This document shows, piece by piece, positions 62,304-64,000 of a stretch of DNA of 64,000 nucleotides. The stretch spans positions 2,356,001-2,420,000 of the forward strand of contig NZ_CP107985.1 in assembly GCF_036108815.1 (NCBI RefSeq). The letters are read 5' to 3'. Numbering within the stretch: the first letter of the stretch is position 1; the number at the start of each line of letters is the position of its first letter. The translations under genes were made by a program, and so were the position numbers. The DNA comes from Streptomyces sp. NBC_00353. GTDB taxonomy: Bacteria > Actinomycetota > Actinomycetes > Streptomycetales > Streptomycetaceae. The notes under the pieces were generated by a model that saw only the letters and a program-made list of their open reading frames with translations, made no database searches and was not told the origin of the DNA.

Positions 62304-62984
62304 ATGCGTCTGACCAATCTCGTCGGGGAGTCGGCCGAACACGTCAGCGCCCGCGAGGAGCTGCGCCTGGCCGAGATCGAGCTGATGCGCCACCGCGAAC
62401 GCGTCGCTGACCTGCGCCGCCGGCTGCCGCTGGGGCCCGTCGTCGACGACTACGCGTTCGAGGAAGGCCCCGCGGATCTCCACGCGGACGATGTGCCGGT
62501 GCAGACCGTACGACTGAGCGAGCTGTTCACCCAGCCCGGGCGCGACCTCGTCGTCTATCACTTCATGTACGGCAAGCAGCAGACCCAGCCTTGTCCCATG
62601 TGCACGATGTGGATCGACGGGTTCAACGGAATCGCCCACCACGTCGCGCAGAACGTCGACTTCGCGATTGTGGCCGCAGCCGACCTGCCCACACTCCGCG
62701 CGCACGCACGGGACCGGCACTGGGAGAACCTGCGGCTGCTCAGTGCCGGGGCCGGCACCTTCAAATACGACCTCGGCAGCGAGGACGCCGAGGGCAACCA
62801 GGACTCGACGGTGTCGGTGTTCACCCGCGACAGCAACGGCTCGGTACACCACTTCTACTCGGCACACCCCCGGATGTCCGACGCCATCGACCAACGCGGC
62901 ATCGACCTGCTCAGCCCGGTATGGCACATCCTCGACCTCACCCGCCGAGGCCGGGACAACTGGTTCGCAGAACTGAGCTACTAG
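62304..62984 (+). CDS. DUF899 thioredoxin-like protein
   Basis: 226 residues. An N-terminal helix pair (REELRLAEIELMRHRERVAD) is followed by a thioredoxin-like domain with CPMC at the expected active site (QQTQPCPMCTMWIDG), IVAAADLPTLRAHARDR and TVSVFTRDSNGSVHHFYSA. DUF899 proteins are presumed redox enzymes of unknown target. AGGAGG lies 5 nt before the ATG. Confidence 0.88.
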   Translation: MRLTNLVGESAEHVSAREELRLAEIELMRHRERVADLRRRLPLGPVVDDYAFEEGPADLHADDVPVQTVRLSELFTQPGRDLVVYHFMYGKQQTQPCPMCTMWIDGFNGIAHHVAQNVDFAIVAAADLPTLRAHARDRHWENLRLLSAGAGTFKYDLGSEDAEGNQDSTVSVFTRDSNGSVHHFYSAHPRMSDAIDQRGIDLLSPVWHILDLTRRGRDNWFAELSY

Positions 62985-63302
62985 CCGGAAGCACGTAAGT
63001 GCCCGGCCGCCTTGGATCAGCGCGCGGCATCAGATGCGGTGCATCGCAAGACGGAGGGACGTCCTCATACTGGACGTATGCGGGCGTCCCGACAACGCGG
63101 CGAGGCGCCGTAGCTGTCGTCGCGCGCCCGCCAGGGATTACGGGACAGCCCTTAGCCAGGCGTCCTTGTCGATTCGGTGGAGGTTGTGCTGCCGAGGCTC
63201 CGGCGGTGCGTCCGCCAACCCTGGTCGGTCTCGACGACGGTGAAGTCCCAGATCGCTGAGCTGAGACTTCGTACACGAGTGGTTGGCGGCCTCAAGACCG
63301 GA
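62985..63302. other. Intergenic region, possible dispersed repeat
   Basis: No gene is supported. The stretch of about 63000-63150 (for example GGGACAGCCC at 63140-63149 and the neighbouring CCCGCCAGGGATTACGGG) reads like intergenic sequence that I believe recurs in streptomycete genomes near insertion sequences. This is an impression, not a measured match. Confidence 0.3.
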
Positions 63303-63959
63303 TCAGATGCTGGACGACGTCGTCGCCAAAGACTGGAACCAGGCGCCGTGGGAAAACGGCTCCGGCGGGCCGACCTCCATGCCGAGTTCGGCGGCCGCCA
63401 AGGCGTAGTCCCCCTCGTCCAGGGGGAGGGCGAGCAGCTCGTGGAGTTCGCCCACGAGGCGCGCGACCAGTTGGGGGTCGGTGGTGGCGGCGTAGTCGGC
63501 GACGGCGGCGTCGTGGTCGGGGAATTCGTCGACGATGTCCTGCGAGAACCAGCCGCCGAGCAGCTGCGCGGTCTCCGGGAAGCGCGCGTGCCACTCCCAG
63601 TGCGTCTGGGGGGACGACGGTTCCGGGACGTCGCCCTCCTCGATGCTCTTCTTCAGATGGTCTGCCAGCACCATCAGCCAGCCACCGATCTCCGACTGCG
63701 GCTTTCCGTTGTCCGGGATCGCGTAGAACTCGCCCAGCTCCTGCCGGATGCGGCCCGGAGGGTTGCGGCTGTACTCACGCAGCTGGCGCTCCGCCTCCGC
63801 GATGGCCGAGGGGCGGGTGTGCCAGGTGTGACGGAGGTACGCGTCCAGCGCACGACTGCGCCGCTCCGGGGTGTCGTCGGCCGGCTGCCCCAGGTACGCG
63901 CGCATCACCTGGTCCAGCTCGCCGTACCGGCGGTCGTGTTCGAGGGGCTTCATGGACAT
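63303..63959 (-). CDS. Contact-dependent growth inhibition immunity-like protein (CdiI family)
   Basis: 218 residues from ATG 63959 (ATG 63953 possible). The C-terminal third, LVGELHELLALPLDEGDYAL followed by AAELGMEVGPPEPFSHGAWF, matches the pattern I associate with CdiI_2-type immunity proteins. The N-terminal part is helical (LDQVMRAYLGQPADDTPERR). No toxin or secretion gene is visible up to the window edge, so it may be an orphan immunity gene. Confidence 0.55.
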   Translation of the reverse strand: MSMKPLEHDRRYGELDQVMRAYLGQPADDTPERRSRALDAYLRHTWHTRPSAIAEAERQLREYSRNPPGRIRQELGEFYAIPDNGKPQSEIGGWLMVLADHLKKSIEEGDVPEPSSPQTHWEWHARFPETAQLLGGWFSQDIVDEFPDHDAAVADYAATTDPQLVARLVGELHELLALPLDEGDYALAAAELGMEVGPPEPFSHGAWFQSLATTSSSI

Positions 63960-64000
63960 GTGCGTGCGACCCCTACAGATAGAACGGGACGGTCGTGTGG

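Noticed and set aside
1..64000. CRISPR arrays, tRNA or rRNA genes, prophage
   Set aside because: No regular repeat-spacer array, no cloverleaf or rRNA segment and no phage structural genes were seen while reading both strands.

Overview
The window is chromosomal DNA from a high-GC actinomycete, almost certainly a Streptomyces. Supporting signs are the very high G/C bias at third codon positions, several GTG/TTG starts behind GGAGG-type ribosome binding sites, Tat signal peptides, an XRE/DUF5753-DUF397-ATPase trio, a CYP157/CYP154-like P450 pair and a DUF6221 protein. I saw no tRNA, rRNA or CRISPR array.

Layout. 1-3255: xylose catabolism (3' end of a ROK regulator, xylA, and divergent xylB). 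3376-10319: a two-gene VWA/membrane-protein unit, a ThuA-like protein, an ABC exporter, a cytochrome P450 and a DUF6221 protein. 10455-28484: the centrepiece, a compact xyloglucan-utilisation locus. One arm (minus strand) encodes a GH3 beta-glucosidase and a YicI-type GH31 alpha-xylosidase. The divergent arm encodes a binding lipoprotein, two permeases, GH74 xyloglucanase, GH42 beta-galactosidase, GH95 alpha-fucosidase and GH12 endoglucanase, and ends at a terminator facing a LacI-family regulator. The palindrome TCGAAGCGCTTCGA occurs twice in the divergent promoter region, and its 12-bp core occurs twice upstream of the regulator, giving a self-contained predicted regulon. Model: secreted GH74/GH12 cut xyloglucan; oligosaccharides enter through the ABC importer, which has no ATPase here; cytoplasmic GH95, GH42, GH31 and GH3 remove fucose, galactose, xylose and glucose; XylA/XylB next door take the xylose.

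28632-40091: a 30-bp perfect palindrome and a permease relic, an ATP-grasp enzyme, a translationally coupled P450 pair (one lacking the K-helix Arg), a secreted GH31 enzyme, a membrane protein with sandwich domains and the regulatory trio. 40092-46567: a scarred segment with a McrC-like relic, reciprocal broken copies of a two-gene unit, two inactive IS110-family fragments in opposite orientation, two linked alpha/beta hydrolases and a small His-rich secreted protein. 46568-50940: a lower-GC Tat-dependent epoxide-hydrolase-like gene, an alpha/beta hydrolase and a second ATP-grasp enzyme. 51036-54175: a secreted glucose/sorbosone-dehydrogenase-like protein and a LamG-like protein behind another LacI-type palindrome. 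54907-63959: GtrA-like protein, a large conserved hypothetical, sphingomyelinase C, an SLT-domain protein with duplicated Crp-like sites, a histidine phosphatase, an N-formylglutamate amidohydrolase, a DUF899 protein and a CdiI-like immunity protein.

All assignments come from reading the sequence and remembered family motifs; no database search was run.
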